From positions 1-64,000 of the forward strand of contig UYNY03000031.1 of NCBI GenBank assembly GCA_900620265.3: a stretch of DNA of 64,000 bases, given 5' to 3'. Below, piece after piece: positions 23,549 to 32,415 of the stretch (the first letter of the stretch is position 1; each line of letters opens with the position of its first letter). The notes under the pieces are model-generated. The model was given only the letters and a program-made list of their open reading frames with translations, was not told where the DNA came from and made no database searches. Source of the stretch: Nitrosopumilaceae archaeon (GTDB lineage: Archaea; Thermoproteota; Nitrososphaeria; Nitrososphaerales; Nitrosopumilaceae). The position numbers and the translations under genes were made by a program.

Positions 23549-24277
23549 CTATGCGGCCTGGGCCCGCGCGCTGATCCTGGGCCAGACCGACCCGAAGACG
23601 AGCCCCATGGCGGCCCAGAGCGCCGCGGCCCCCGCGACGGACGCGGCCCTAAAGCCTGCCGCGTCGGGCCCGGCCGAGGCCGGCGCGTCGGGCAGCAGCG
23701 CGAACGCGGCCGCCATGAGCGCCGCGTAACCTGCGGGCGCGAGCGCCTTTGAGGCGCCGCGCAGCCGGCCCGACGCCCTCCACAGTAGCGCCGCCCCGGC
23801 GCCCGAGATCACCATGAGCGCGGCATACGAGGCCGTGCGCTCATCAATTGTGTCAGGATCGCCGGAGGCTGGCAGCTCGGCCGGGTACTTTATCGACGGG
23901 ACCGCAAAGAGGACGGCCCACATTATCAGGGCCAGCGCCACGGATCTTGCAAGGGGGCCCCTCCCGGGCACCGAGCCGCCCCACAGCACGTAGACTATGC
24001 CAAAGAGGGCCGCCGATGACATGCCGAGCACGACGGCGGCGATGATCATGCCGGACCTCTGCCAGTCGCGGTATTCCTGGTACTCGGCGCGGAACTCGGG
24101 GGTGTCAAGGGCGTCCCCCGCGTCGATGAGGGCCCTGCTCTCAAGGAATGTCGCCTCCTCGATGTACGGGCCCGCCAGGGCCATGCTGACTGACCCCTGC
24201 ACGGCGCCGGCCGCGGCCCCCGATCCAAGCACGGCCAGCACGAAGAACAGCTGGGTGCGCCCGCCGCCTAGTGGCAT
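23549..24277 (-). CDS. cbtA: CbtA-family cobalt transporter subunit (membrane)
   Basis: A 242-aa membrane protein with about six hydrophobic segments; the start FFVLAVLGSGAAAGAVQGSV and the acidic loop EFRAEYQEYRDWQRSGMI are as in CbtA proteins, predicted cobalt transporters that often lie under B12 control. It overlaps cbtB by 10 nt. The match rests on its pairing with a CbtB-like gene and hydropathy, so it is moderately secure. Cobalt would serve cobalamin synthesis. Confidence 0.75.
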   Translation of the reverse strand: MPLGGGRTQLFFVLAVLGSGAAAGAVQGSVSMALAGPYIEEATFLESRALIDAGDALDTPEFRAEYQEYRDWQRSGMIIAAVVLGMSSAALFGIVYVLWGGSVPGRGPLARSVALALIMWAVLFAVPSIKYPAELPASGDPDTIDERTASYAALMVISGAGAALLWRASGRLRGASKALAPAGYAALMAAAFALLPDAPASAGPDAAGFRAASVAGAAALWAAMGLVFGSVWPRISARAQAA

Positions 24278-24483
24278 GGGAATCCCGCCGCGTGCCTCAT
24301 GTCGTGGGCAAGCTCGTGGAATATCTGGTCTATGAACGCCTGCTCACCGTACACGGTGCTCAGGATCTGCCCCTGGTCGAACCCGACCGCGAAGAGGCCG
24401 GCTATGAAGACGGCCGCAAGGGATACTATCACGCCGATCGGTGGGGACTGCCTGTGCCTGCCCACCTGCTGTATCTCTGGCAT
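24268..24483 (-). CDS. cbtB: CbtB-family small membrane protein
   Basis: A 71-aa protein with one membrane segment (PPIGVIVSLAAVFIAGLFAV) and a His-rich C-terminus (HELAHDMRHAAGFPCH), the metal-binding feature of CbtB. ATG 24483 is set by the box A at 24504-24513, about 26 bp upstream; the longer frame to 24558 is rejected. First gene of cbtB-cbtA. Confidence 0.8.
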   Translation of the reverse strand: MPEIQQVGRHRQSPPIGVIVSLAAVFIAGLFAVGFDQGQILSTVYGEQAFIDQIFHELAHDMRHAAGFPCH

Positions 24484-24503
24484 GGGCGGGGGGGCCGGAT
24501 GAA

Positions 24504-24513
24504 TATATTTAAG
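24504..24513 (-). promoter_or_regulatory. Box A for cbtBA
   Basis: CTTAAATATA on the minus strand, about 26 bp upstream of ATG 24483. No obvious cobalamin riboswitch fits in the leaderless arrangement. Confidence 0.65.
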
Positions 24514-24578
24514 CTCTTGTATGGGGGTTCTGATCGCAGCCGGCAAGGCTTTTACCACGCCCGCGCCGGGGGCGTGGC

Positions 24579-25250
24579 ATGGGGGACGTCCGCCTGCTTG
24601 CCATACCTGCCGCGATCGGCCTCGCTGCCGGCCTGCTGGTAGCGGCCGCCGGCCCGCAGGAGACGGCCGGGGCGGGGGGCCCGGCCAGGATATCGGCGGC
24701 CCAGCTGGAGGCGGGGGGCTCGCCCGTCCTCGGGGATCCGGGGGCGCCCGTCACGATCGTCGAGTGGGGCGACTACCAGTGCACGTTCTGCTTCAAGTTC
24801 CACCAGAGCACACTCGAGTCGCTCGAGGGGTACGTCGAGTCGGGGGAGGTCCGGATGGTCTTCAAGGACTTTGTCCTCAACGGGCCTGACTCGGGGCTGG
24901 CCGCCGAGGCGTCCCACTGCGCCGCCGAGCAGGGCCTGTACTGGGAGTACCACGACGCGCTGTACGAGAACTGGGGCGGCGAGCGGACCGGCTGGATAAC
25001 GCCCGGGTCGCTCGAGGTGCTGGCAGAGGGGGCCGGCCTCGAGGCGGGGCCGTTTGCAGAGTGCCTCGAATCCGGCAGGCACGCCGAGAAGGTGGCCGGC
25101 CTCTACGAGGAGGGCAGGTCGCTGGGGGTCGACGGGACGCCCTCGTTCCTCATATACGGGGATGAAAAGGCCGTCCGCATAACTGGCAACCAGCCGCTCG
25201 GGGCGTTCGAGGCGGCGCTCGCCGACCTCGGGGTGGGCGCCGGTGGGTAG
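24579..25250 (+). CDS. DsbA-like thiol-disulfide oxidoreductase, membrane-anchored
   Basis: A 223-aa extracytoplasmic thioredoxin-fold protein. Residues about 5-24 form a signal/anchor (LLAIPAAIGLAAGLLVAAAG); the active site is Cys68-Thr-Phe-Cys71 in WGDYQCTFCFKFH; the cis-Pro loop is DGTPSFLIYG. The central helical insert is DsbA-like. It likely forms or isomerises disulfides in exported proteins such as the Cys-paired giant surface protein at 57.8-64 kb (inference). Box A GCTTTTACC (24548-24556) is 27 bp upstream. prf1 follows after 21 nt with no separate promoter seen. Confidence 0.88.
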   Translation: MGDVRLLAIPAAIGLAAGLLVAAAGPQETAGAGGPARISAAQLEAGGSPVLGDPGAPVTIVEWGDYQCTFCFKFHQSTLESLEGYVESGEVRMVFKDFVLNGPDSGLAAEASHCAAEQGLYWEYHDALYENWGGERTGWITPGSLEVLAEGAGLEAGPFAECLESGRHAEKVAGLYEEGRSLGVDGTPSFLIYGDEKAVRITGNQPLGAFEAALADLGVGAGG

Positions 25251-25271
25251 GGGGGGCGCGGCGGATCCGGC

Positions 25272-26552
25272 ATGAGGCGCATCAACGTCGAAAAGCACGA
25301 CTCTGTAAAGATCTACAAGATCCGGCGCACCATCGAGGAGCTCTCCAAAAAGTCCGGCAGGGGGACGGAGCTCATCACGGTCTACATACCAAAGGGCAGG
25401 CAGCTGCACGAGGTGATAGGGGCGCTGCAGCAGGAGCGCGGCACGGCGGCCAACATAAAGTCGGACACGACGAGGACGCACGTCGTGGACTCGCTCGGCA
25501 AGGTCATACAGCGCCTCCGCCTCTACAAAAAGACCCCCGAGAGGGGGCTCGTCGTCTTCTGCGGGGCGCTGCCGCCGGAGGGTGGCGGCCCGCTCGGCAG
25601 CGAGGTGGTCAGGGCGTGGGAGATAGACCCGCCGAGGGACCTCAAGCAGTACCTGTACAGGTGCGACGACCACTTCCACGTCGACATACTAAAGGGGATG
25701 CTCCGCGACGAGAACCTGGTCGGGTTCCTGGCGATCGACTCCAAGGACGCCGGGTGGGGCCTGATGCACGGGGACCGCATCGAGGTGCTCGACCACACCG
25801 GGTCGGGGGTGGCCGGCAAGCACAGGCAGGGCGGGCAGTCGGCAAAGCGGTTCCAAAAGCTGCGCGAGATGGAGCTGACGTACTTTTTCAACAGGGTCGC
25901 CCAGACGACGAGGCAGTACTTTATCGACATCTACCAGGTAAAGGGGCTGATAATATCGGGGCCCGGCCCCACAAAGGAGGAGTTCGTCAACGGCAGGTAC
26001 CTCGAGTACAGGCTGCAGGAGGCCGTCCTTGCAACGCTTGACACGTCGTACGCCGGCGCCGAGGGGATCAGGGAGGCGTTCGCAAAGGCCGGCGACATAC
26101 TCTCCGACTTTAGGATGGTCGAGGAGAAGAGGCTCGTCGAGTCGCTCTTCCGGGAGATAAACTCGCACTCGGGGCTCGGCTCGTACGGGCTCGAGGAGGT
26201 CATCGGGCACATCGAGGGGAACGTCGCGGGGACCGTCCTCGTTGCCGACGACACGGGGCTGCGGATGGTCACCGGGACGTGCGGCAGGTGCGGCCAGGTG
26301 CGCCGCAGGGCCGTCGACGTCCGGGAGGCCATCCCGCTGGCAACGGAGTTCTCGTCGGGGCCGTGCCCCGGCTGCGGGGCGGGCGGGGTCGAGGCGTCAG
26401 GCCAGGACATCGTGGACTATCTTGAGACTGCCGCCTCGAGGACGGGCGCGGAGCTGCAGGTGATATCGGGCAAGTCAGAGTCGGGGGCGATGCTTGCCAG
26501 CCTCGGGGGGGCCGGGGCCATCCTGCGGTACAACCCGGAGCACTCTAGATAG
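25272..26552 (+). CDS. prf1: Peptide chain release factor aRF1
   Basis: Reads all three stop codons and triggers peptide release. Domain 1 has NIKS at 61-64 for stop-codon decoding; domain 2 has the GGQ tripeptide at 187-189 (KHRQGGQSAKRF); domain 3 carries two zinc-type knuckles, CGRCGQ and CPGCG. At 426 aa it is slightly longer than many archaeal aRF1 proteins. Nothing suggests stop-codon reassignment, relevant to the TAG inside the gene at 56265-56861. Confidence 0.97.
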   Translation: MRRINVEKHDSVKIYKIRRTIEELSKKSGRGTELITVYIPKGRQLHEVIGALQQERGTAANIKSDTTRTHVVDSLGKVIQRLRLYKKTPERGLVVFCGALPPEGGGPLGSEVVRAWEIDPPRDLKQYLYRCDDHFHVDILKGMLRDENLVGFLAIDSKDAGWGLMHGDRIEVLDHTGSGVAGKHRQGGQSAKRFQKLREMELTYFFNRVAQTTRQYFIDIYQVKGLIISGPGPTKEEFVNGRYLEYRLQEAVLATLDTSYAGAEGIREAFAKAGDILSDFRMVEEKRLVESLFREINSHSGLGSYGLEEVIGHIEGNVAGTVLVADDTGLRMVTGTCGRCGQVRRRAVDVREAIPLATEFSSGPCPGCGAGGVEASGQDIVDYLETAASRTGAELQVISGKSESGAMLASLGGAGAILRYNPEHSR

Positions 26553-26603
26553 GCGCGGCTGCCATCGAATGGTTTTTTAGGGAACCGGGGGGCCGGGGCG
26601 CGC

Positions 26604-27197
26604 ATGGGGCGCAAGGAGAGGCGGGAGCGCGAGCAAAAGCGCGAGAGCCACGCCATGAAGCACAGGACCGAGCAGCGGAAGCAGAGGATGATAGCAGTCG
26701 GGGTGCTGGCAGGTATCGCGGCCATCGTGGGGTATGCGGCGATCACGTTCGCCGAGACCGGCGGCAACGCTGCCAGCGGGGGCCCCGAGGGGGCCGGCGT
26801 CCTCGGGAGCGACCACACGCACACGGCCATACTGGTAAAGCTGCACGGGGACAGGTTCGACTTTTCAAGCCCTGCCTACCAGATAAAGTCAAGCTGGATA
26901 CACTTTGAGGGCAGCGACGGATCCACCATACACAAGCACGCCACCGGCGTCACGCTCGGGTACCTCTTTGAGAGCCTCGCCATATCGCTTGACGAGAACT
27001 GCTTTGTCTTTGCGGACGGGAGGCAGTTCTGCACCAACGACGAGTTCACGCTCCAGTACTTTGTCAACGGCGAGCAGGTCGACGACATACGGGACTACGA
27101 GCCGGGGGAGAGCGACAGGGTGCTTGTCACGTACGGGAAGGGCGAGCAGGTCCAGGGGGAGCTGCTGGAGCTTGAGAGCCAGCCGCTGATAAGGTAG
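26604..27197 (+). CDS. Membrane-anchored extracytoplasmic protein of unknown function (197 aa)
   Basis: A very basic N-terminus (RKERREREQKRESHAMKHRT) precedes one membrane helix (MIAVGVLAGIAAIVGYAAIT) and an exported domain with His residues (SDHTHTAILVKLHGDRFDFS, IHKHATGVTLGYLFESLAIS) and two Cys (CFVFADGRQFC). The HTH/HKH residues suggest metal binding, but I cannot name the family. Box A GGTTTTTTAG (26571-26580) is about 28 bp upstream. ilvD starts 2 nt after its stop. Confidence 0.65.
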   Translation: MGRKERREREQKRESHAMKHRTEQRKQRMIAVGVLAGIAAIVGYAAITFAETGGNAASGGPEGAGVLGSDHTHTAILVKLHGDRFDFSSPAYQIKSSWIHFEGSDGSTIHKHATGVTLGYLFESLAISLDENCFVFADGRQFCTNDEFTLQYFVNGEQVDDIRDYEPGESDRVLVTYGKGEQVQGELLELESQPLIR

Positions 27198-27199
27198 GG

Positions 27200-28882
27200 A
27201 TGGCGGCCACGGCGTCCCCCGGGATATCAAGCAGGAACGTCGTGGAGGGGGCGGCGCGCGCGCCCCACAGGGCCATGTACAAGGCGATGGGGCTCGGGGA
27301 CGAGGACCTTGCGAGGGGGTTCGTGGGGGTCTGCCACACGGGCAACGAGGCGACCCCGTGCAACATACACCTGCCGCGCCTGGCAGCCGCCGCAAAGGAG
27401 GGGGCCGCCGCCGGCGGGGCCACCCCGAGGGAGTTCTCGACGATCGCAGTCAGCGACGGGATAGCGATGGGGCACGAGGGGATGAAGGCGTCCCTGGTAT
27501 CGCGCGAGGTGATAGCAGACTCGATAGAGCTGATGGTGCGGGCCCACCAGTACGACGCGCTCGTCGGGATCGCCGGATGCGACAAGAGCCTGCCGGGCAC
27601 CATGATGGCGATGGCCAGGCTCGACGTCCCGTCGGTGTTCGTCTACGGGGGGACCATAATGCCGGGCCAGCTTGACGGGCGCGAGCTGACGGTGGTCGAC
27701 GTCTACGAGGCCGTCGGGGCCTGCGAGGCCGGCCGCATCGGAGCCGACGAGCTAAAGAGGATAGAGGACTCGGCGTGCCCCGGCGCGGGATCCTGCGGCG
27801 GCATGTTCACGGCCAACACGATGGCATCCGTCGCAGAGGCGCTCGGGCTTGCGCTGCCGGGCAGCTCGGGGCCGCCGGCCGAGGACGGGAGGAGGGACGA
27901 GGTCGCCAGGAGGTCCGGCGAGGCGTGCGCCCGGATGCTGGAGGCCGGCATCAGGCCGCGCCAGCTGCTCACGCCCGGGGCGTTTGAGAACGCGATAACG
28001 GTGCTCAACGCCGTCGGCGGATCCACCAACGGCATACTGCACCTGCTTGCAATAGCGCACGAGGCCGGCGTCCCCCTCGGGTACGACGACTTTGAGAGGA
28101 TCCGAAAGAGGACGCCGCACATCGCCGACATGATGCCCGGCGGGGCCCACCCGATGAGCACCCTTGACGCGGCCGGCGGCATACCGCTGGTGATGAGGCG
28201 GCTGCTTGACGCGGGGCTGCTTGACGGAGAGTGCCTGACGGTCACCGGCAGGACCGTGGCCGAGAACCTGGAGGGTGTGGATGCCGGCGCGTCGGCGCCG
28301 GTGGTGAGGGAGGCGGCCGACCCCATACGCGCCGAGGGGACGGCCCGGATACTGCGCGGCAGCCTGGCGCCCGACGGGGCCGTCATCAAGACGGCCGGGC
28401 TCGCGGTGCCGCGGTTCAGGGGGCCGGCGCGGGTCTTTGACAGGGAGGAGCCGGCGTTCGAGGAGGCCTCGCGCGGTGGCATCCGTGAGGGGGACGTGGT
28501 CGTGATACGGTACGAGGGACCCAAGGGGGGGCCCGGCATGCGCGAGATGCTTGCCACCACGGCGGCCCTCGTGGGGCAGGGGCTCGGCAGCCGCGTGGCG
28601 ATGGTGACGGACGGGCGGTTCTCGGGGGGCACGCGCGGCCTGATGATAGGGCATGTCGCGCCCGAGGCGTTCGCGGGCGGGCCGCTTGCGGCCGTGCGGG
28701 ACGGCGACACCGTATCGATAGACATCGAGGCGGGCACCATCGATCTCGAGGTGCCGGCCGCCGAGGTCGCGGAGCGCCTTGCGGGGTGGAAGAGGCCCGC
28801 GCCCAACTATACGGCCGGCGCGCTGGCAAAGTACGCGGCGCTGGTAGGATCGGCGGCGGGCGGCGCCGTCACGGGGCCCTGA
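27200..28882 (+). CDS. ilvD: Dihydroxy-acid dehydratase
   Basis: Fe-S dehydratase of isoleucine/valine synthesis, making 2-oxo acids from dihydroxy acids. Cluster and metal motifs are GFVGVCHTGNEATPCNIHL, GIAGCDKSLPGTMMAMAR and ACPGAGSCGGMFTANTMA; the C-terminal swivelling domain has GPKGGPGMREML and VTDGRFSGGTRGLMIGHVAP. Length 560 aa is standard. The start is 2 nt after the upstream membrane protein, so they are probably cotranscribed. Confidence 0.96.
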   Translation: MAATASPGISSRNVVEGAARAPHRAMYKAMGLGDEDLARGFVGVCHTGNEATPCNIHLPRLAAAAKEGAAAGGATPREFSTIAVSDGIAMGHEGMKASLVSREVIADSIELMVRAHQYDALVGIAGCDKSLPGTMMAMARLDVPSVFVYGGTIMPGQLDGRELTVVDVYEAVGACEAGRIGADELKRIEDSACPGAGSCGGMFTANTMASVAEALGLALPGSSGPPAEDGRRDEVARRSGEACARMLEAGIRPRQLLTPGAFENAITVLNAVGGSTNGILHLLAIAHEAGVPLGYDDFERIRKRTPHIADMMPGGAHPMSTLDAAGGIPLVMRRLLDAGLLDGECLTVTGRTVAENLEGVDAGASAPVVREAADPIRAEGTARILRGSLAPDGAVIKTAGLAVPRFRGPARVFDREEPAFEEASRGGIREGDVVVIRYEGPKGGPGMREMLATTAALVGQGLGSRVAMVTDGRFSGGTRGLMIGHVAPEAFAGGPLAAVRDGDTVSIDIEAGTIDLEVPAAEVAERLAGWKRPAPNYTAGALAKYAALVGSAAGGAVTGP

Positions 28883-28883
28883 G

Positions 28884-28964
28884 ATGGACATCACGTCGTG
28901 GAAGCTGCCGGCGGCGATCATCGTGGCGCTCTGCTGCATACTGGCCCTGATGTCGTGGAGGTGA
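28884..28964 (+). CDS. 26-aa single-span membrane peptide
   Basis: ATG 28884 begins one base after the ilvD stop and encodes MDITSWK followed by a hydrophobic segment (LPAAIIVALCCILALMSWR). Third positions are nearly all G/C, as in real genes here, and the spacing suggests translational coupling with ilvD. Too short for homology judgement; could be a small membrane regulator or simply chance. Confidence 0.4.
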   Translation: MDITSWKLPAAIIVALCCILALMSWR

Positions 28965-28986
28965 CCCCGCGGCCATGACCCCGGTG

Positions 28987-30654
28987 CTATGAATAGGCGC
29001 CGATGCGCAGCGCGTCGTGGTAGGCGCGCGGGATCATGTGGTCTGAGCGCAGCAGCTGCTCGACGGCACCGTCAAGCACGTACGTGGTGGCCCAGTCGTC
29101 GGGGCCGCGGACGGAGCGGCCGAGCCCCTGGAGCAGCTTTTTGATGGTCTGTGACTTGTACCAGAGGGGAAAGCGGTCCCTCTTTGCCCTGACGCGCCTG
29201 TCCCCGAGCGGCGGGTAGGGCACCTTTGCTATGACCTGGAAGCGGGAGAGGTCGCCGCTCAGGTCGACGCCCTCCCAGAGGGACGAGGAGAGCAGGACGC
29301 CGCCGGGGTCGGCCGCGTGCTCCTCCAGTATCTGGGCCTGCGTCCTGCCGTCGGGGTTCGTGCTGTGGCATATGCGCACCCGGGCGGCGGCCCCGGGCGG
29401 CAGGGCCGAGCGGATGGCGTGGCACCTTGAGACCGACGAGGTCAGTATCAGGCCCCGCTCGCCGCGGTGCGACTCGAGTATCCTGGCGACGGCCCCGATG
29501 ACGGCAAGCTCGTCCTCCTCGGACGAGCCGTAGCTGAGCCTCCTTGCCGGCTCGATCTTTACCTCCCTGTGCTCGACCGGGAAGGGCGACCTCGGCGTAT
29601 CAATCATGGCGACCGTCGAGGGGTCGAGGCCGAGCGTCTCGCAAAAGCCGGCCTTTTCGACCGTGGCGGACATGAAGAGGCGCATCCCTGCGCCGAGCAG
29701 GTCGCCGGCATAGGCCGAGATATCTATTGGGTGGACCGAGACTGACTTGATATCGCCGGCCTGGTCCGTGGCGGGATCCGCCACGACAAAGTTGCCCGGG
29801 TCCCCCTTCAGGTCGTCCCGTATGCGCTCGGCCGAGTCTATCTGCGAGTCGAGCTTTGCGAGCGCCTGGTGGTCGTCGGGGTTTGACTCGCGCTGCCTGC
29901 GCCGCTTCTCGAGGTAGGCGTGCGCAAGCGTGTCGGAGATGTCTATCATCGAGTCGACGGAGCCGAGGTCGTACGAGGAGGGGTCCATGCCGCACTCGCG
30001 CATCTGGCCGGCGTACGTCGTGTACCCGATGAAGCGGACCATCTCGTCCTCGATGCGGTGCGCCTCGTCAAAGACGGCCGCCCCGCGCTGCAGGTAGCTG
30101 CCGAACGCGTTCTGCCCGTACCGGACGGTCTGGAAGTACATCGAATAGTTCCACAGCGAGTGCGGGGCGGCGAGCGCCTCGTACTTTTGCTGGTAGTAGA
30201 GGCACGCGCCGTCCATGTGGGCGCCGGCGGCCACGTCGGCAAGGCGCGGCTTGTGCTCGCACGTCTCGACCTCCTCCCTCCCGTCCCGGATGACGCGGAC
30301 CTGGCAGGTGCCCCTGTCGCACGTCATGCCCGACCTCAGGGCGGCGTCCTCGTCGGACGTCTTTTCGGCATCCATTATCTTGAGGCAGGCAAAGTTGGGC
30401 TTGCCCTTTGCGGGGCGCAGGAACGGCACGTCCCGGATGTACTGGTCCTGGAGGTGCTTTGAGGCGGTGACGGTGAACGAGTCCGCGGCGCTCCTCGCGA
30501 ACGTGGCCCCGATGAGGGACTTGCCGACGCCGGTGGGGGCGCACAGCAGCACGGTCTTGTACCCGGAGGATATCCTCGACTCTATCTCGCCTATTATCTC
30601 CCGCTGGATCCCCCTCGGGGTGAACCAGTCGGGGAACGCCTCCATCATGCCCAT
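28987..30654 (-). CDS. XPD/DinG-like Fe-S superfamily 2 DNA helicase
   Basis: A 555-aa Rad3-family helicase: Walker A CAPTGVGKS (38-46), DEAH box AAVFDEAHRIED, VI-type motif QGLGRSVRGPDDW. Five cysteines (90, 112, 117, 132, 151) lie between motifs I and II, where XPD/DinG proteins bind a 4Fe-4S cluster. It unwinds DNA 5' to 3' by family analogy; archaeal XPD homologues are implicated in repair. ATG 30654 is chosen from the box A at 30677-30686, 27 bp upstream; the longer frame to 30786 is a shadow. Confidence 0.88.
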   Translation of the reverse strand: MGMMEAFPDWFTPRGIQREIIGEIESRISSGYKTVLLCAPTGVGKSLIGATFARSAADSFTVTASKHLQDQYIRDVPFLRPAKGKPNFACLKIMDAEKTSDEDAALRSGMTCDRGTCQVRVIRDGREEVETCEHKPRLADVAAGAHMDGACLYYQQKYEALAAPHSLWNYSMYFQTVRYGQNAFGSYLQRGAAVFDEAHRIEDEMVRFIGYTTYAGQMRECGMDPSSYDLGSVDSMIDISDTLAHAYLEKRRRQRESNPDDHQALAKLDSQIDSAERIRDDLKGDPGNFVVADPATDQAGDIKSVSVHPIDISAYAGDLLGAGMRLFMSATVEKAGFCETLGLDPSTVAMIDTPRSPFPVEHREVKIEPARRLSYGSSEEDELAVIGAVARILESHRGERGLILTSSVSRCHAIRSALPPGAAARVRICHSTNPDGRTQAQILEEHAADPGGVLLSSSLWEGVDLSGDLSRFQVIAKVPYPPLGDRRVRAKRDRFPLWYKSQTIKKLLQGLGRSVRGPDDWATTYVLDGAVEQLLRSDHMIPRAYHDALRIGAYS

Positions 30655-30676
30655 GCGCGGGCCCCCGGGGCGGGCC

Positions 30677-30686
30677 GATAAAAGCC
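30677..30686 (-). promoter_or_regulatory. Box A of the XPD-like helicase gene
   Basis: GGCTTTTATC on the minus strand, centred 27 bp upstream of ATG 30654. It touches the 3' end of the preceding gene. Confidence 0.6.
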
Positions 30687-31207
30687 TAGGGAGGGATCCG
30701 CAGGCCGGCCACGCCGGCCTCCTCCTCGAACGCGGCCTGGGCGGCGGCATCCCGCCCGCCGTCCGTCGCCGCGTCGTACCCTGCAAGGCGGCGCCCGAGC
30801 GCGGCCGACTCTGACTCGACCAGCGGGGCGATCATCCGGGCAGAGTCGTCGCGCGCGTTCTGCTTTGCCTGGTCGGGGTTGGAGCCCCGGGAGGGGAGGC
30901 GCGCTGGGACGGATCCAAGGCGCGCAGCGCGCGCGTGCAGCTCGGCGATGTCAAAGCGGGCCCGCTCGTGGCGCAGGGCCGCGTCGGTACGGGCCGGCCC
31001 CCGGGCCCACGAGAGGGACGGCACAAAGTCGGCGCGCAGCGCAAGGCCGCTTATCGAAAAGGTGGCGCCCCCGGGATCCGACTCGACCTTCCACTCCGGC
31101 CTGAGGCGTATCAGGCTCCGCACGTCGACGGGCGAGGCGGCGTCGGCCTCTGCAAGATAGTCGCCCCAGGACAGCATGCGCCCGGGGGACCAGGGGAACG
31201 GGTCCAC
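30686..31207 (-). CDS. Hypothetical protein (173 aa)
   Basis: Starts at GTG 31207 (MDPFPWSPGRMLSWGDYLAE), selected by a box A at 31231-31241. The C-terminal half is helical with many Ala/Arg/Glu (ARFDIAELHARAARLGSVPA, SARMIAPLVESESAALGRRL), possibly a coiled coil. No family recognised. The upstream extension of the open frame to 31624 is out of character and overlaps the next gene. Confidence 0.5.
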   Translation of the reverse strand: MDPFPWSPGRMLSWGDYLAEADAASPVDVRSLIRLRPEWKVESDPGGATFSISGLALRADFVPSLSWARGPARTDAALRHERARFDIAELHARAARLGSVPARLPSRGSNPDQAKQNARDDSARMIAPLVESESAALGRRLAGYDAATDGGRDAAAQAAFEEEAGVAGLRIPP

Positions 31208-31230
31208 GGCGGGAACCGGGCGCGCCCGGG

Positions 31231-31241
31231 ATAAAGTTTTT
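31231..31241 (-). promoter_or_regulatory. Box A deciding GTG 31207
   Basis: AAAAACTTTAT on the minus strand, about 28 bp upstream of GTG 31207. Confidence 0.5.
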
Positions 31242-31245
31242 GCGC

Positions 31246-31446
31246 CTAGATCTTGCCGTCGCGCCCGCCCATCCGCTGCGGCGCGTGGAACCCGAGCCAG
31301 AACGAGCCGCCGTCCCGCCCCGCGTCCTCCCGCCAGTGGTGGGCCTCGTGCTCTGAGAGCTCCGGGTCGCCCCAGGCCCCGTCGTGGACGAACCCGCACG
31401 GCTCGGCCACGCCGCCCCTCCGGGACCCCCTGCAGGTGATGATCAA
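31246..31446 (-). CDS. Small conserved-looking protein (66 aa)
   Basis: The segment RGGVAEPCGFVHDGAWGDPE with EHEAHHW and FWLGFHAPQR looks like a structured Trp/His-rich domain. I place the start at TTG 31446 (MIITCRGSRRGG) because the box A at 31470-31478 lies 27-28 bp upstream; the longer frame adds low-quality sequence. Two cysteines and several His could bind metal. Function unknown. Confidence 0.55.
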   Translation of the reverse strand: MIITCRGSRRGGVAEPCGFVHDGAWGDPELSEHEAHHWREDAGRDGGSFWLGFHAPQRMGGRDGKI

Positions 31447-31469
31447 GGGGGCCCCGTACGCCCGCCCCG

Positions 31470-31478
31470 TTGAAAAAT
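31470..31478 (-). promoter_or_regulatory. Box A deciding TTG 31446
   Basis: ATTTTTCAA on the minus strand, 27-28 bp upstream of TTG 31446. The 31447-31705 gap holds only this and the box A GGTTAAATA (31675-31683) of the next plus-strand gene. Confidence 0.45.
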
Positions 31479-31705
31479 CTTGCCCCCGGCGGATCCAAAA
31501 ATGCACACCAAGTGGACAGCTTTGCATGACATGATCCCGCATATGGGGCGGGCGCGAGGGGTGCACGGAGGCAAGGTGCTGCCTGCGTGGAGCCCAGAAG
31601 GGGCCGCCAAACGGCCACGCTCATTGGGGACCGCGCTTGCTTGCTTCCAACCTTTCATCTTCCGCCCCTGACGGGGTTAAATAGCCGCGCGGGGATTTAC
31701 CGCGC

Positions 31706-31897
31706 ATGGCAGAGTGTCCCGCCTGCGGGCTCGCGATGGAGTCGCACAGCACAGCCGAGCTGCTCGAGTGCTGCTCGGAGCAGGCCGGCCCCCTGGAGCC
31801 GGGCACGTGTCCGGGCTGCCTGCACGGGATCGAGATGCACACGGGGCCCGATCTTGCCGAGTGCATGCTTGACTTTCTCTCCCATGCAAAATCTTAA
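31706..31897 (+). CDS. Cys-rich zinc-finger protein (63 aa)
   Basis: MAECPACGLAMESHS carries CxxC at Cys4/Cys7, then Cys22/Cys23, then CPGC at 35/38 and a late Cys53, with several His residues; likely one or two zinc sites. Box A GGTTAAATA (31675-31683) sets the leaderless ATG at 31706. Followed by another leaderless gene. Function unknown. Confidence 0.7.
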   Translation: MAECPACGLAMESHSTAELLECCSEQAGPLEPGTCPGCLHGIEMHTGPDLAECMLDFLSHAKS

Positions 31898-31921
31898 TTC
31901 ACGGGCGCCCGGGCGCGCCCC

Positions 31922-32389
31922 GTGGAGGTGGGCATCACGTGGAAGAGGGACACGTTCGGGATATCGTGGGCGTACGAGGGCGAGCGGCTGGTCGTCTCGA
32001 CGGTCTTTGAGGACAAGTCAGAGGCCGCCTCGATAGCGCGCGAGGTCGAGGGGTGGAACACCAGGTTCACCCGGATCACCGTCGTGGAGCTTGACGACGT
32101 CCAGTACGCGCTCTGCGTGTACCAGGACCCGCAGGTCGCAAGGGGCGGCAGGACCGGCCTCTACAGGGAGGGGGTGCGCGGGACGGGGTACGAGCAGGCA
32201 AAGCCGATGATACTGGAGAGGCCGCCCCTGCTCCAGATAGCGTACGCCGAGGATATGCTGGACATGAGGACCTACGAGCAGGTCTCGAGCCTGGTCCCGC
32301 TGCGAAAGTGCCGGATAATATCGCCGAGGGACCTCAAGCGGCAGGAGTTCTTTTACGAAAAGGGGGCCGTCGGGGCCCGGATCCCTTAA
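31922..32389 (+). CDS. Hypothetical protein (155 aa)
   Basis: GTG 31922 with box A TCTTAATTC (31892-31900) about 27 bp upstream. The sequence alternates strands and helices (GISWAYEGERLVVSTVFEDK; TRITVVELDDVQYALCVYQD; LLQIAYAEDMLDMRTYEQVS), suggesting a compact alpha/beta protein. No family recognised. Normal codon use. Confidence 0.6.
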   Translation: MEVGITWKRDTFGISWAYEGERLVVSTVFEDKSEAASIAREVEGWNTRFTRITVVELDDVQYALCVYQDPQVARGGRTGLYREGVRGTGYEQAKPMILERPPLLQIAYAEDMLDMRTYEQVSSLVPLRKCRIISPRDLKRQEFFYEKGAVGARIP

Positions 32390-32415
32390 ATGGAGCGACG
32401 ACGGGGGGCGGGACG

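Noticed and set aside
31501-31671. Plus-strand frame beginning MHTKWTALHDMIPH
   Set aside because: A TATA-like patch precedes it, but its third positions are much less G/C-rich than real genes and it ends in a low-complexity tail.
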